Part shown: positions 19,466 through 30,698 of the stretch, one piece after another | How the letters are laid out: each line of letters starts with the position of its first letter | Numbering within the stretch: position 1 is the first letter of the stretch | Assembly: GCA_964035575.1 (NCBI GenBank) | Contig: OZ037845.1 | Location: forward strand, 186,001-250,000 | DNA from: Rhynchopus sp. YZ270_cl-10 | Lineage: Eukaryota; Euglenozoa; Diplonemea; Diplonemida; Diplonemidae | Length of the DNA stretch: 64,000 bases | Reading direction: 5' to 3' | Translations under genes and position numbers: made by a program | The notes under the pieces: model-generated | Told to the model about the DNA's origin: nothing | The model's input: the letters and a program-made list of their open reading frames with translations, nothing else | The model's database searches: none

Positions 19466-22400
19466 CTATGCAGTGGCACCAGTCCAGTTCGTCACATCGG
19501 TGGGTACGAGACAGAACCCGTCTGCGTATTGAGGGCCTTTCTTGCCTGTGACAAGCGTGCCTTTGAACCAGTTCCTGTACACTGCGAGTCCCTGCTGTGC
19601 GGTCTGCACGGCGTAGAAGCAGTTGCTGACCCACTCGCTGCCTTTGATAACACCTTCCATCTTGTTGCGGAGGAACCTGCCTGTCACTTTGTCCTTCCAG
19701 TACTGTTCGGTGCCGAAGAGGAGGATGGGCAGTGCGGGTGTTGTGCCCACCTTTCTGCGCACTTCCTCAAGAGCGTACTCGAAGTCAGTCCCGATGCCGC
19801 CTGTGAGGATGATCGGGAAGTCGAGTTGGAAGTCGCTCTGGCGCTCGACAAGCTTCTCGAGCTTGTATGTCATCCACACATCGACGTAGGGGTTGCGCTT
19901 CTGTTCGTTCACGACAGTGCCGTCCTTCGGCGAGAAGTCGCATATGTTCCCACAGGAGAGGAAGCCGCACTTCTGCGCAACACGGTTGCCCACCTCCATC
20001 GCCCCCGGCCCGCCACCGGTGACCAGGGCGAAGGGCTTGCCTGCCTTGATAAGGGGGTGGTCGAACTCCCCCTTCATGTCCTGCATGCCACGGCACAACG
20101 TCTCCAGCTCGCCTTCGAGGTTGCCTTCAAGCAGGTTGCTCCCGTATACACCAAAGGCAGTCGCCTCCGTGTACTCCTGGATCAGGTTCGTCGGGTACAC
20201 CGGCACAAACGCACCATGGTCACGTCCCTTCTTGTGCACGTACTTGAAGATCTTGCGGTTCGCCAAGTCAATGTTCAGCACCTCCACCCCAAAGAGCGAC
20301 AAATCATACAGAAGCGAACGGTCCTCATGCGAGAGGAACATGCCGTGTGTCTGGCTGCAGTACAGGAAGTAGATACGTTTCAGGCAGGCCGACACCTGTG
20401 GAGTGGATGTAACACGACAAGGCATGGGGACAGAGGGAGGGATGGGGTGTACATACCGTGTCCGAGAGCAGCAGGTTCTTCAGAACAGGGGACGTCAGGT
20501 ACTTCGCAAAGAGCACGCCGTGGGAGGTGATGTCACCTACAGAGATCGCCTTCAGGATGCCTGTGTTCAGTGTTTTGCAGGGTATTAGGGTGGTTAAAAA
20601 AACTGGTTTTGAAAACCAGTTTTTCCAAAAACTGGTTTTCAAAAAAAAAAAAAAAAAAACAGAGAAATCTGGAGGGGAAAAAAAAACCGACACTTTTCAC
20701 CAGGCCTTTCTGTAAATGTCGTCCCCAGATTAGGGCGGACTCGATTTTTTTCCCCGCATTTTTTCCCCGCCTGGTAGAACCGTGGTTGAACCACGGGAGT
20801 GCCTTTGGGAAATGGCTGTTCCTTGATTTTTTTTTGCCTGCGGCGCCATTTTTCATTTTTTGCTCCGCAAAAAAGGGTTCGTTTGAGTGGCTCTGTGGTG
20901 TAAAAAGCTAGATTTTTACACCGTACCCTCAAAATTTTTCGCCTGCGGCGCCATTTTATATTATTGTTTTGCTCCGCAAAAAAATATGCAGTCCCAATGT
21001 TCCCAATGTCTACCCTGGGTCAGCAGCGCCGAAAAATATTTTGAAATCTGGATTCCTGGATAAGACACTGACCCCACCCCCGAAAAACCCGAAAAGGGTG
21101 ACTGTGTCCGTCAACGGTGGAGGTTTTCGCCAGAAACACTAGTTTTTGCCGCCCAGGAGAGAAAACCAGAAAAACCAGTTTTTTCCGGGATTTTGGATTT
21201 TCACCCTAATACCCTGGTGTTTTGGACATCAAAAAAAAAACCAACTTCTTCTGAGAAAAAGCTCTGTACAGAGCATGAGGAGGAACACATTCTGCCATAC
21301 CATAGCTGCACTGCTGCCGAATGTATCTGCCGACGTAGTCGCGCTGCTCCTCCGGCTTTGTGATGCCTGGGTACTCCTGCTTGACGGGGTTGGTTGTCAC
21401 CCAGTCGTTCGGCCTGAGGTAGGGCAGCTGCTGCTTCTTGACAATGTAGCAGCACGACTGCTGCTCGGTTACGGGCATCTTCTCGAAGGCGCTGAAGACA
21501 AGATCTGCGTCCTCGAGGGCCTGCTTGAGACCGTCCTCGAAGTAGAGGTGCTCACGCCACGCCTCAAGCTCGTACAGCTCAAGGGGAATGCTTTCTAAGT
21601 AGGTCTGCGGGGCAGAGGTGCCGAAGAAGCAGAACGTGCGTCCCTCCTCCTCCTCCTTGTCCTCCATGTTCAACACAGGCTCCATGATGTCGGACGAACA
21701 GCTGTGCACCCCCTCCGGCAGCAGGTCAGACGCAACCCGGGCATAGCAGTTCCGGATGTACATCGGTGCTGTGCGTACCATCAGCATTTCGCCCTGCACT
21801 GCTAGGCGCGACTGGTCGTGGTTGTGCGTCTGGTGCAGGCGGAGGACGTCCTTGCATGCCTTGCCTGCCTTCAGGGCACGCCCTACCGTGGGGATCACTC
21901 CAGCAACGTCACCTTCGTAGCGCACCACACCTTGGCGAAGGCGGATGTGGAAGATGACCCGCCCATCGCGCTGCTCAGACCACCAGTCTGTGCCCTCCTC
22001 GCCAAGCTCGAGGAGCGGCTTGCCCATACGATCCACACGCCCCACGAGGCGGCGGAGGTACTCCTTATCCTGCACACGCCGGGCAGGCTCCCTGCAGAAG
22101 AGCTTCCCCACCTTTGCGTTCACAGTGATCTGGTCCAGCAGCAGAACACCAATGTGCGAGATCGCGGTGAACTCAACAATGAGGGTGCACCGTGAATTCT
22201 CTGGGTCGAAACAAAGCTCGCGGCCGACACCGTTCACACCGAGCTGAGAGATGGTCGACTTGACGTTGAAGTAGACGTGCATTGAAGGGTCCCATCCTGC
22301 GAAGCGCGAAGAGATCTTCTCGAACTTCACACGCGTAGTGAGCGTACGTCTGTCGCTCGACCTTTCCACCGACGTCACAATACCATCCGGGGTGATCAAA

Positions 22401-22545
22401 TCCCACCTATAATCCTCAAAGTGCCGCCTCGCATTGGTGTAAGAGATGCCCTGCTCAGAGGGCACCGACACGACGTGCGGGTGACACACATAAGGGTGGT
22501 ACCTGTGGGAACGTCGCTCATGGGCCTTGAGCCCAAACGCAGGAA
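19466..22545 (-). CDS. LOG/SLOG-fold nucleotide-binding protein with long N-terminal region
   Basis: Exons 22545-21301, 20560-20457 and 20395-19466 join in frame (TAT G|GC ATC and GAC ACG|GTG TCG), giving at least 758 residues. The 5' end is open: the first exon shown begins in mid-codon after an acceptor-like cctctacag. The start codon therefore lies in an unseen upstream exon, or translation starts inside. The C-terminal ~230 residues show the LOG (lysine-decarboxylase-like) motifs TGGGPGAMEVGN and TGGIGTDFEYALEE, which bind nucleoside monophosphate in LOG phosphoribohydrolases. The family signature PGGxGTxxE appears here with Thr for Pro. The ~410-residue N-terminal part is unrecognised. 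The first intron (21300-20561) contains a hAT-like MITE. Activity on cytokinin-type nucleotides is not implied. Confidence 0.75.
20578..21216. mobile_element. hAT-like MITE inside an intron
   Basis: The 15-bp terminal inverted repeat CAGGGTATTAGGGTG (20578-20592) is matched exactly by its complement at 21202-21216. A perfect 8-bp target duplication GTGTTTTG flanks it (20570-20577 and 21217-21224). CAGGG ends with 8-bp duplications are the hAT signature. The 639-bp interior has nested palindromes (AAAACTGGTTTT) and no transposase. It sits wholly inside the first intron of the LOG-fold gene; without it the intron would be about 93 bp. The perfect duplication suggests a young insertion. Confidence 0.88.
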
Positions 22546-23892
22546 CTGTAGAGGATTGAATCTTCCTTCCTTTGTGTTGTCTTTTATGTGTGTTTCTGTG
22601 TTGAAGAGTAAGTGAAGCGGGAAAAAAGAGTTCAAGTTGGTGCTAAAACGTATCTCGGCTGAGGGAAAATCGTTTTTCTTTTTGTAGTATCAACAAATGA
22701 ACGAGAGGGGGGGAAAGGACACAAGTCCTGGTACAAAAAAAAATGTAGATAATGAGGGCTAGAAAATGCATGACACCACTCCTCGCTGGAGAGAGATTTG
22801 TTTTTTGCAGAGATAAAGAGTGCTGCATCTTTGTTTGGCAATCACACCAGGTCAATAAATGACAGATTTTGTGCTGACAAACCCCAAGCCTTTCTGTGGT
22901 TAGTCGTCTTTACACAAAAAATTAACCCCCCCTCGCCCCCCCACACAAAAGAACCAGACTTTGTCTTTGTTACTGAACGTACCGTATCATAAGGGGGGTA
23001 TGATGGCCGAACTGCCATCACAGTGTGTGGGTGGGATGGGTGCTGGAGACAGTGTCTGCTGGTCAGTCCCTAGGTCAGTCTTTTGACATTAATGTGCAAA
23101 AATGACTGATATTTGAAGGGCGTGACCCAGGACACGTGTTCATTGTGATGTTTTCGACGGCAAACCCTTTCGGAAATGAAGAAAACGCCATTTTTGTGTG
23201 TTTGATGGAAAAGACACATCACAACATTTTTTAAAAAGGGTTTTTCAAATTTAGTTTGCTTAGAAAAAACCCAACGTGAAAAAAGGATTGTTTTGAGCAC
23301 AAACTAAGAAAGTTTTTGTAAGATGAACCAAAGTCTTATGTTTGGTCACCTCAAATAAGTGCATACCTTATCACTGAGCGTACTCAACGGGTTGTATGCA
23401 AAAAGGAAATTCAAAAATATAGCAATCAGCCAAAAATGTGGATGTGTGTGTGTCTCCCCCTCTTTTCTTGCAGTGTGTTGACATGCAGAAAAGGACGTAG
23501 GACGGGAAAAAAAAATTAAGAAACCTTGTCAAATGAATGCCTCTCTCGTGCGCATTACATCAAATAAAAACGTTGAAAGATGAAAAATGCATCACATTGC
23601 ACATATCTTTCAAAAAGTGAAGATGAATACGAACCTTACCAATTTTAGTCACCTAAAAAACTATTTGTCACTTTCTCCTGATTTTTTTCCAAATCGTTCA
23701 CCACACAAAAGGCAAAAATACACAGAGAAACCTTGGCAGTACTGATACCAATTCGAAGAAAAGCCATATCGACCTTATACAGAAGACTCCTGAAGGAGCA
23801 CACTACAAAACTGTAGTTATTGATGCAGGCACCTCCGACTGACCCACGTACGATGCCAGCCATCCAAATGAAAACATAAGACAAAAAACAAA

Positions 23893-23958
23893 GTGAAGTT
23901 GACAGTGCAAACGCCTCTGGCGGACGCAGGGCACTGACACCCCGCAGGTTTTGTCGAA
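23893..23958. repeat. Dispersed hairpin repeat, family C (longest copy)
   Basis: Consensus GTGAAGTTGAAAGTGCAAAC then GCCTCTGCGGACGCAGGCACTGACACCC; AGTGC pairs with GCACT and CG with CG inside. Copies are at 7418-7462, 23893-23958, 50730-50775, 51031-51075, 51468-51515, 51741-51790, 52005-52052, 59163-59208, 62393-62437 and 62506-62550, plus one split by the MITE at 63260. Several have an alternative loop (ccgtacatcagcggac). Confidence 0.7.
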
Positions 23959-24507
23959 CCCCGGAGTGTTGTACACAAAGAAAGGTTTGTAAAGATGGAC
24001 CTCGGCCATGTGCTTGGCCACCTTTAAAAATCAAACGAAATTAAACTAACCCCCCAGACAATATTAAAAAAAAGATCGGGTCTTTTGTTTGTGCGCTCAA
24101 AGCCGGGAAAACAAAAAGGTGAAAAAATGTGTTAAACTGAAGTACGGTTGTTGTGGTTAATTGAGTACTCAAAGAAAACAAGCAAGCTTCTGTTTTTTTC
24201 AATCCGTTTTGTTTGCCCTGCAGCGCTGCCTCCAATCTTTTTAGAATTGACAACAAGTTGTTTTATCAAACAAACACAAAAAACAAAAAGACACTCTGTG
24301 TGTAGAGACCACTCTACAACAACAAAACTGTTTCCCCCCCCCCGGCTCCTGAGTGCGAACGCACACAGAGAGTACCAAATGGGGGAAAAGAAAAACACAT
24401 AACAAAACAATTTAGGTGTCACCGTTGCTCAAGCCGCTGTACGCGGACAGGTATTTAGCAAGGAAAGTGAAGAACAAAAAAAAAACTTACAAGACGATCT
24501 GCACAAT

Positions 24508-24612
24508 TGGGCCATCTATGAACGGGAGATATTTTTTCACTAGCTCTCAATAGGCTCTTACAAACTCTCACATCCTGTTACGTGTCTCACGGAGACGATC
24601 ATAGATGGCTCA
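24508..24612. mobile_element. Short MITE with 5-bp target duplication
   Basis: Inverted ends TGGGCCATCTATGA and (complemented) TGAGCCATCTATGA match 13 of 14. They are flanked by the direct repeat ACAAT (24503-24507, 24613-24617). The 105 bp carry no coding sequence. The superfamily is not assignable. Confidence 0.65.
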
Positions 24613-25394
24613 ACAATGAACGCAACATCTTACAAAGAAAGCAAAACCAGTAAGGTGAGTTGGCCTCCTACCAAGGCAACACCTTCTTTTAAACATTCAC
24701 CCACACTCAGGGGCACTTTCCCCACTTCCCTTCTCTCTGCACGAGTGGAGAGGAGAACAAAAAAAATAGCAATGTTTTGACGGAACGGAACAAAAGGGGG
24801 TGTTTTCTTTTTCTTATTTTTGTGTTCGGGAGAGAGAGAGGAGAGATAGGGAAGCACACTGTACTGTGCAGCCACCTCAAAAAAATAACAAAAAAATAAC
24901 AAAAATTGGTAAGATGAACCTAATCGTTTGATTCCCCCACCTTTGTTTGTTGCCCTAGGAACTTGAAAGGTAGGGGGAAACACACACAAGAATCTTTCAT
25001 AAAAAAAAAAATCGGGTCGCTTGTACGCAGAACAAAATGAAAAGCTGTTGGTTGATTTTTCGGCTACCTCTTGGTGACCATATCCATAATTTTCCATTAT
25101 TCCGTAATCTGGGGGAATATTCGGGCTGAAGGCTTATGTATGAATCCACACAACGACAGGTACAGCAGTAACAAAAAAAAAAAAAGAGGAAATGACAAAC
25201 CAGACAAAATGGTAGGGCTCGGGTAGGTAAGCAAAGTTGTTTCGTTGATTGCACAATCCTCCTCCACGTCAGACAAAAAGGTTGCCACCGCAAAAAAAAG
25301 CCTTTGCCGCTAACAGATAAACCAGAAGCGTCATGATTCTTAGATGGTTGTCGAAGAACATAATAAGAGGAACGTATGTCACGTGCACACATCT

Positions 25395-25455
25395 AAAACT
25401 GTAGTTGGCACCTCCGACTGACCCACGTACGATGCCAGCCATTCGGATGAAAGCA
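25395..25455. repeat. Dispersed repeat, family E
   Basis: A roughly 60-bp sequence, GGCACCTCCGACTGACCCAC then GTACGATGCCAGCCATTCGGATGAAAGCACA, is nearly identical at 23818-23878, 25395-25455 and 57338-57400. No strong hairpin and no open frame common to all copies; origin unknown. Confidence 0.7.
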
Positions 25456-25500
25456 CAAAAGTACCCTGCGGCCTACAACAGTAGATGAATAAAATAAAAC

Positions 25501-25536
25501 TTGAAAGATGAATGTGTCTCTCGTGCACACCCAACT
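25501..25536. repeat. Dispersed hairpin repeat, family B (representative copy)
   Basis: Consensus GAAAGATGAATGTGCCTCTC then GTGCACACATCTTTC; GAAAGATG pairs with CATCTTTC and TGTGC with GCACA, leaving a CTCTC loop. Copies are at 3962-4000, 4487-4520, about 4667-4690, 23526-23563, 23573-23613, 25501-25536, 52490-52527, 53185-53220, 56460-56495 and 57434-57468. The CCTCTCGTG loop is shared with family A, suggesting a common origin. Confidence 0.7.
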
Positions 25537-25857
25537 AACAGAAAACAACGCCCCCCTCTCTTAGTGTTGATATTTATTTATTTTTGCTAAGACAGTCTGA
25601 AAAGGCCTGTGGGCACTTTGAGACGCTTTTTACGTCTTCTTTACACCTTTGAACACTGTAAAAAGACCCTTGAAAAATCGTTGACGTAGCATCATGCTAA
25701 TATATAACCCCCTTTTGTTTACAACTTCAAAAAAAATGTTCGTTTTTTTGGGTGTTTTATGAAAACACCCAAAACACTCAAAATATTGTTGTTCAGTTTT
25801 TGGGCTGTCTCAAAAACATTACCGAAGAAACCAGGGGGATATTTGAAAAAGAAAAAA

Positions 25858-26809
25858 TCAAATTTTATTTTTGGAGAGGATCTGAACCCGGTTTGATGGG
25901 ACCAGGCCAATGATGTCTGGGTCGGAGAAGAGAGAGGCACTCCACCAGTTCCCGGAGTGGTCGTGGATCTTGAGTTTGTCGTTCTGTTGAGAGAGGGGGT
26001 TGGTGTTGAGCCTTTGCATCACATACCTCGTTTAAGGACAGCTCATCGTCGTTCTCAGCCTCGTACGCGAACATTGCCACACCGAAGGACTCGCCCGGCG
26101 CAAGCGCATCCTCATCCGCTTCGCAGAAGTCACGCACTGCGCTGTACGCACTGTGTGTCGCACCTTCTCTCTCCACACCTGCCACATGCGATGATCTGAC
26201 CTGCACTGCTGGTGTCAAGGACTTCTTGATACGCGACACAATCCTCGACAGTCCAAAGTACAGCGACACACTGATGGCAATGGTCAAAAGCTGGCGTCTG
26301 CTGGACTTCGAGAGCCACGCACTTTCCACTGCAGGCGTCGCCGCTGCCCCTGCAGTTGTCGCCTTGGCAGCCCCCCACGGCATACTCATCGGCATAGCAG
26401 AACCCCCCTCCATCCCAGGCGGGCCGCCTTCCTGCCCAACCTGCTGCACCTGGCTGTATGTGCACATCGCAGAGAGAGCGAGAATGGCGAATTGAATAGT
26501 GACCTCCACGAGACTGACAAAGGCTTGGGTGATCTCCTGCGCACCAGAGAGGATGATCTGCGCACGGGTGATGGGGTTTGCTGCTGGCTGGCCGGGCGCA
26601 GGCGCGGCACCGGGGGCGGCAGGGTTCTGGCCCTGGAGGGGGTTCTGCAGGGTGTTGGCGTTGTTGTTCATCATGTTCATGCGGTTCATGCCCATGCCAC
26701 CACCCATCCCGCCCATGCCACCCATGCCGCCGTAGCTGCTCATGCCCATGCCTCCACCGTAGCTGTTCATGCCCATGCCCCCTCCGTACCCCATACCGCC
26801 ACCGTACAT
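25858..26809 (-). CDS. PEX13: Peroxin Pex13 (SH3-domain peroxisomal import docking protein)
   Basis: Exons 26809-26027 and 25983-25858, joined across a 43-nt intron (gtatgt...caacag), encode 302 residues. The N-terminus is Gly/Tyr/Met-rich (MYGGGMGYGGGMGM...), as in Pex13. Hydrophobic segments lie at about 98-118 and 174-190. Residues 243-300 form an SH3 domain: AMFAYEAENDDELSL, then across the intron NDKLKIHD, GNWW, and GLVPSNRV. Pex13 sits in the peroxisomal (or glycosomal) membrane and docks Pex5/Pex14 during matrix import. The ATG is 24 nt after a pyrimidine-rich acceptor-like ccctttgcag. Without splicing the SH3 domain would be cut in half, which strongly supports the intron. The gene implies the organism has peroxisomes or glycosomes. 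Confidence 0.9.
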
Positions 26810-27172
26810 CGTGTGAGTTGGTGTTGTTGTGTTCTGCAAAGGGGGAGGTGTGCTGTCTGTGCTCCTTATATGGGGGAAAACAAAGGGGGGGTGACCTACG
26901 AGATCGGGCAACCGAGCACGGCAAACCCGTCCCAGACGTACAACCGGCACCGGAACCAGGTTCCGGGCTTACTCCGAGTAGAAAAGGATGAGCGGTCACG
27001 TTCCCAGGCAGTGCTAAAGTGATGAGTGTGAGTAAAGGGGGGTGTGGGGTGACGTGGTGTCGGATAGCTGTAAACTGGCGGATAAAAAAAAATGGCCAGT
27101 TTTTCTCAAAAAATGGGGGATAGTTAGAAAGGGGGGTGGGAGTGTAAAGGGTGTATTGTCATGCATATGTTG
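26810..27172. other. Short intergenic spacer
   Basis: Contains the Pex13 leader and the 3' flank of the WD40 gene. Nothing else recognisable. Confidence 0.6.
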
Positions 27173-28261
27173 TCAAGGCAAATGTGAGATGTCAACAATC
27201 TCAATCCCGTCGTTCGCTTCGTACACCACCACACCACCACAGCTGCTGATTGCGAGTCCTAAATTTCCTTTGGCACAGTCACGATGAAACAGTCGTTCCC
27301 CTGTTGAGATGGACCACACGCACAATGTATCGGAGCTGGCAGCAACAAGGTCGTTCGACACAGCAACACTACTCCAGTGTGAGACGTCTTCAAATACACA
27401 TTCACCTGCTTCGATGTTCCAGACGTGCACATAGTTGGTACAACACGCCGCAATGAAACGCTGGTTTGGTGACAGTGCCACATACTCAACACAGGAAAGG
27501 CATGTCAGAACAAGCACCTCCTCCCCTGTCGTGTAGTCCCAGATGGTGACGTATTTGCTTTGGTCGCCAAACATCGCCACCCTGTCGCCTGTCACGACCA
27601 TGACGGCCACGCACTCCACAATATGGTCCCATTCATGCACAACAACGCCTGTTGCAATGTCCCACACCTGCAAGCCCTTGTCCTTGCCGCATGACAACAA
27701 CTTTGTTCCACAGGGTGACCATGCCGTGGTCAACCTCTCACCCGCATCTCCAAAGGAGTGCTCCACTGCACCTGTCTTCACGTGACGAACTTCAGCACAC
27801 AGCGTGCCCTTGTTGACGCGTGATATCCACTCACTGCACGGTGAGAATGATGGGGTATAAGCATAGTCGCTAGGGGGGTGCATAACTTCGGAAACGAAGC
27901 GGCACAGACACTTGTGTGTTTCCGTGTCGAATATAGACGTATTCACCTCATCCATCACTGCAAGATACCTATCACACGGGGAGAGTGTAAGCGAGAATAT
28001 GTAATCAGATGGTATCACCCCAGGAGTGATGTTGGCACCAGTGCAGTACAGCTCAACGGCACATCCCTCATCCATCTCCGTGTCGCAGATGCGCAAGTCG
28101 TCATTGCCGATGTCGCCACCGCCTCTCATCCGCACACCAACATGCTGAGCACGTGGCACGCCAAGCTCCGCAAGAAGCTTCCCCTTCACCTGTGCAAGGG
28201 TGTCGCTCCCGTCCACTTCTATCACACAGCTTGCAGACTCGAAGTATCCTGTGATGTCCAT
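27173..28261 (-). CDS. Ubiquitin-like domain plus WD40-repeat protein
   Basis: A 362-residue intronless frame. Residues 1-75 look ubiquitin-like (VIEVDGSDTLAQVKGKLLAE, later DEGCAVELYC). The remainder is a beta-propeller made of degenerate WD40 blades, with signature ends such as GLQVWDIATG, VTIWDYTTGEE, VHVWNIEAGE and LCVWSISTGE, and repeated LSPC/FSPC/WSPCG turns. Such proteins serve as interaction platforms; no specific partner can be named. The ATG lies 22 nt after gtccccacag, an excellent acceptor-like sequence. About six or seven blades can be counted, so the propeller is probably complete. Confidence 0.78.
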   Translation of the reverse strand: MDITGYFESASCVIEVDGSDTLAQVKGKLLAELGVPRAQHVGVRMRGGGDIGNDDLRICDTEMDEGCAVELYCTGANITPGVIPSDYIFSLTLSPCDRYLAVMDEVNTSIFDTETHKCLCRFVSEVMHPPSDYAYTPSFSPCSEWISRVNKGTLCAEVRHVKTGAVEHSFGDAGERLTTAWSPCGTKLLSCGKDKGLQVWDIATGVVVHEWDHIVECVAVMVVTGDRVAMFGDQSKYVTIWDYTTGEEVLVLTCLSCVEYVALSPNQRFIAACCTNYVHVWNIEAGECVFEDVSHWSSVAVSNDLVAASSDTLCVWSISTGERLFHRDCAKGNLGLAISSCGGVVVYEANDGIEIVDISHLP

Positions 28262-30698
28262 ATTCAGGGGGGGTAACTCTGTTCTGTGGGGACAGGTGTA
28301 CGCACCTTACAACCCTCTTCAGCAGTGTCTTCATCCTCACATCTCACAAGGACCCGCTCCTCAAGGTACGTGGGTTGGGTACAAAAAAAAAAAAAAAGCG
28401 GTCTTTTTTATTTCAAAAACTTGGATTAGTTTTGTGCAATTGAAACCAGAAAAAAAGGAAAAAACCCCCCAGACAATGGTACCCTCGCTCTGCTGCAAGA
28501 GAAGAAAATAAAAACACAAATACATGCAAAACGACAAATCGTAAGGGAGGTAACAGTTTGAAACCCCCCTCAAATCTAACGGCCTTCCAGTCCCCTCAAC
28601 CCTTTCACAAACAAAAAGAGCGCAGAAATTTGAGCAGTGATACTGAGGATAAAAGTTAGCCCCTCAATCCTTGGTACAGTGAAGAGGAAAAAAAAATGTG
28701 GAAATTGGCTGGCCTTTTTTGTCGTTTTTATTGCATTTTATTGGCATTTTGTTTTTCTCTTTGCAAGAGATTTGTAACTTTTTAATTTGAATTTTGTTGT
28801 TTTTTTTTGAAAAAAGTGAAAAACTGTTGGAATAGCGTTGTGATGCTTTTCACCGAACAGGGCAATCTTTGAAGTGATAAGGAAAACCACCATAAGCGCA
28901 ATGACTGTTACAAAATGAACAAACAGACACAAGACACTAACATGAACAATACAGAAAAGAGAACAACGAACGCTGCGTGAGGCGCCACAAAACGCACACA
29001 TGCATCGGAGGGAGAAATGAGATTTCTTCTTCTTCTTCTTCTTCTTCTTTGTGATAAAAAATATCAAACGGCACCCTTCGCATGGCCACCTGGTAATGTA
29101 CAAAAAAAGGATTAGTGTTCGCTACCCGATGAGCTTCACTAAAAAAAAATTGGTTTCTTTTCATCGTCTTTCAGTTCAAAGAATACGAAAGCATTTTTTT
29201 TGGGAGTGTGCAAAGTACTCCCCGCTGAATTATTAAAAAGCGTGCGCAAAGAATATTATTAACCCACCTCCTCTTGTCTCACTCTCAAACAAAAAAAAAA
29301 GTCATTTTCACTTTGGATGAAATATACAAATATATTCCTCCCCCCGAAAACAGAAGATAGCTTTCCCCGATAACATTGGTTCAAAAACACAATTTGAGAT
29401 TTTTTTTTAGAGTGCAGAGAAGAAACAGCATCTCTTCACTTCTCTTGATATTTTCTTTTTTGAAAGTTTTGTTAAAAATGGTTGAACCAACCGTTTGCTG
29501 TTTTAAAAATACAATAAAAAGGTGAGAACTACAATTATACCTGCCGTTCTAACCTATTACCGTATTTTATTTTGAAAAAAATGAAATGAACTCATGTTCA
29601 TACGCTATGGAAAAGAAAGCTATGACTGTGTTACAACACACATCACAACTTTCCAAAACCCTCACGTACGAAACAAAGAGTTCGTTTAAAAAAAAAAAAG
29701 AAAACGGAACCCGCCCTGCCATCAAGATCAGAAACGTTGCCTGGAAACTATGATCTCTAGTATTTGCTTATTGAGTGAAAAAAACCGCCTCAAATTTGAA
29801 GAAACCCTCAAAAAAAAAAATTGAAAATAATGCATAACCTCACATAGGGGTGCACATCAATTCAAATGGATTTTTTTTTTTTTCAAAGATTTTTCAAAAA
29901 AAAGAAGGAAATTTCACCCAAAAAAAAACAAAAAAACTACAAAAAGATCACTCCCTTAGTAAAGCGGATGGGCACCATCAAGGGTGTTATAATTGCTTTG
30001 GATTGGGAAGGCAAACTGTTTCGAAGTTCCGTCACATGGAGGGCGGTCAAAGTAGTCTGCTGACACTCAAGACACACGGAAAGGAAAAAAAAAACTAAAT
30101 GTGTGTGACAGGAAATACCCCATACACACAAATAGAATAGACACACGCGTCCACACATTTCTCACCTTTTTTTTCAATCTTCTTTCGTGCTATCAAAAAG
30201 GTCTTTTCAAGAAAAGCTTTAATAACATTTCTGAATACAGAATAAAAGGACCCCCTCGTTTGTAACAAAGAGGAATGGGAAATGTGGAAGGAAAAAAAGA
30301 GACGCTATTTTATGCAGAACTACCATAAATCCAGATCACATAAAAACATCAAAAAAAACCCGCCGCAATAAGACCAAGGTTCAAAAGAAAAAAGTTTTTT
30401 TGTTTTTGGAAGACAATCCGAAGACCACCTTGCAAAGAACATCTCTCTAACCACATTCCAGTATAACAAAGAAGAATAACGAAAAAAAGGATCAAGCCTT
30501 TGAATTCCATTTTCAACTTTTGTTACGGAAAACACGGAAGGAGACATGCACAACTTTTTTTTGAACCTTGTCAGCACCTCTTGAAGAAAAAAAAGAACCA
30601 ATTTAATTGGTCCCAAATTTTAGAACAACAAAAATGGGACCAAAAAAAAAAGCCGTTTTTTTTTTCTTTAGTTACAAAAGGTGCTGCCTATTGCGGAA
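28262..30698. other. Gene-poor spacer, including the 3' region of the reductase gene
   Basis: A/T-rich with long homopolymers and a (TTC)n run at about 29024-29049. Just beyond the reductase stop (30699) on the minus strand lies a strong hairpin, arms TTGGTCCCA/TGGGACCAA, at about 30605-30642. The 3' region should also hold a SECIS element, but I could not fold a convincing one by eye. No other gene is supported. Confidence 0.6.

Larger units (their letters stand above)
22546..25857. other. Gene-poor spacer
   Basis: It probably contains the missing 5' exon or leader of the LOG-fold gene near 22546-22700, but no ATG can be assigned. The rest holds family A copies (about 23315-23350, 23990-24030, 24905-24950), family B (23526-23563, 23573-23613, 25501-25536), family C (23893-23958), family E (23818-23878, 25395-25455) and a 105-bp MITE at 24508-24612. 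Open frames here translate repeats or homopolymers. Confidence 0.65.

Noticed and set aside
30572-30686. Hairpin AGGTGCTG/CAGCACCT after the reductase stop as a SECIS
   Set aside because: It has a CTGA on one side but no ATGA/GTGA partner and no AA apical loop, so the SECIS core is missing.
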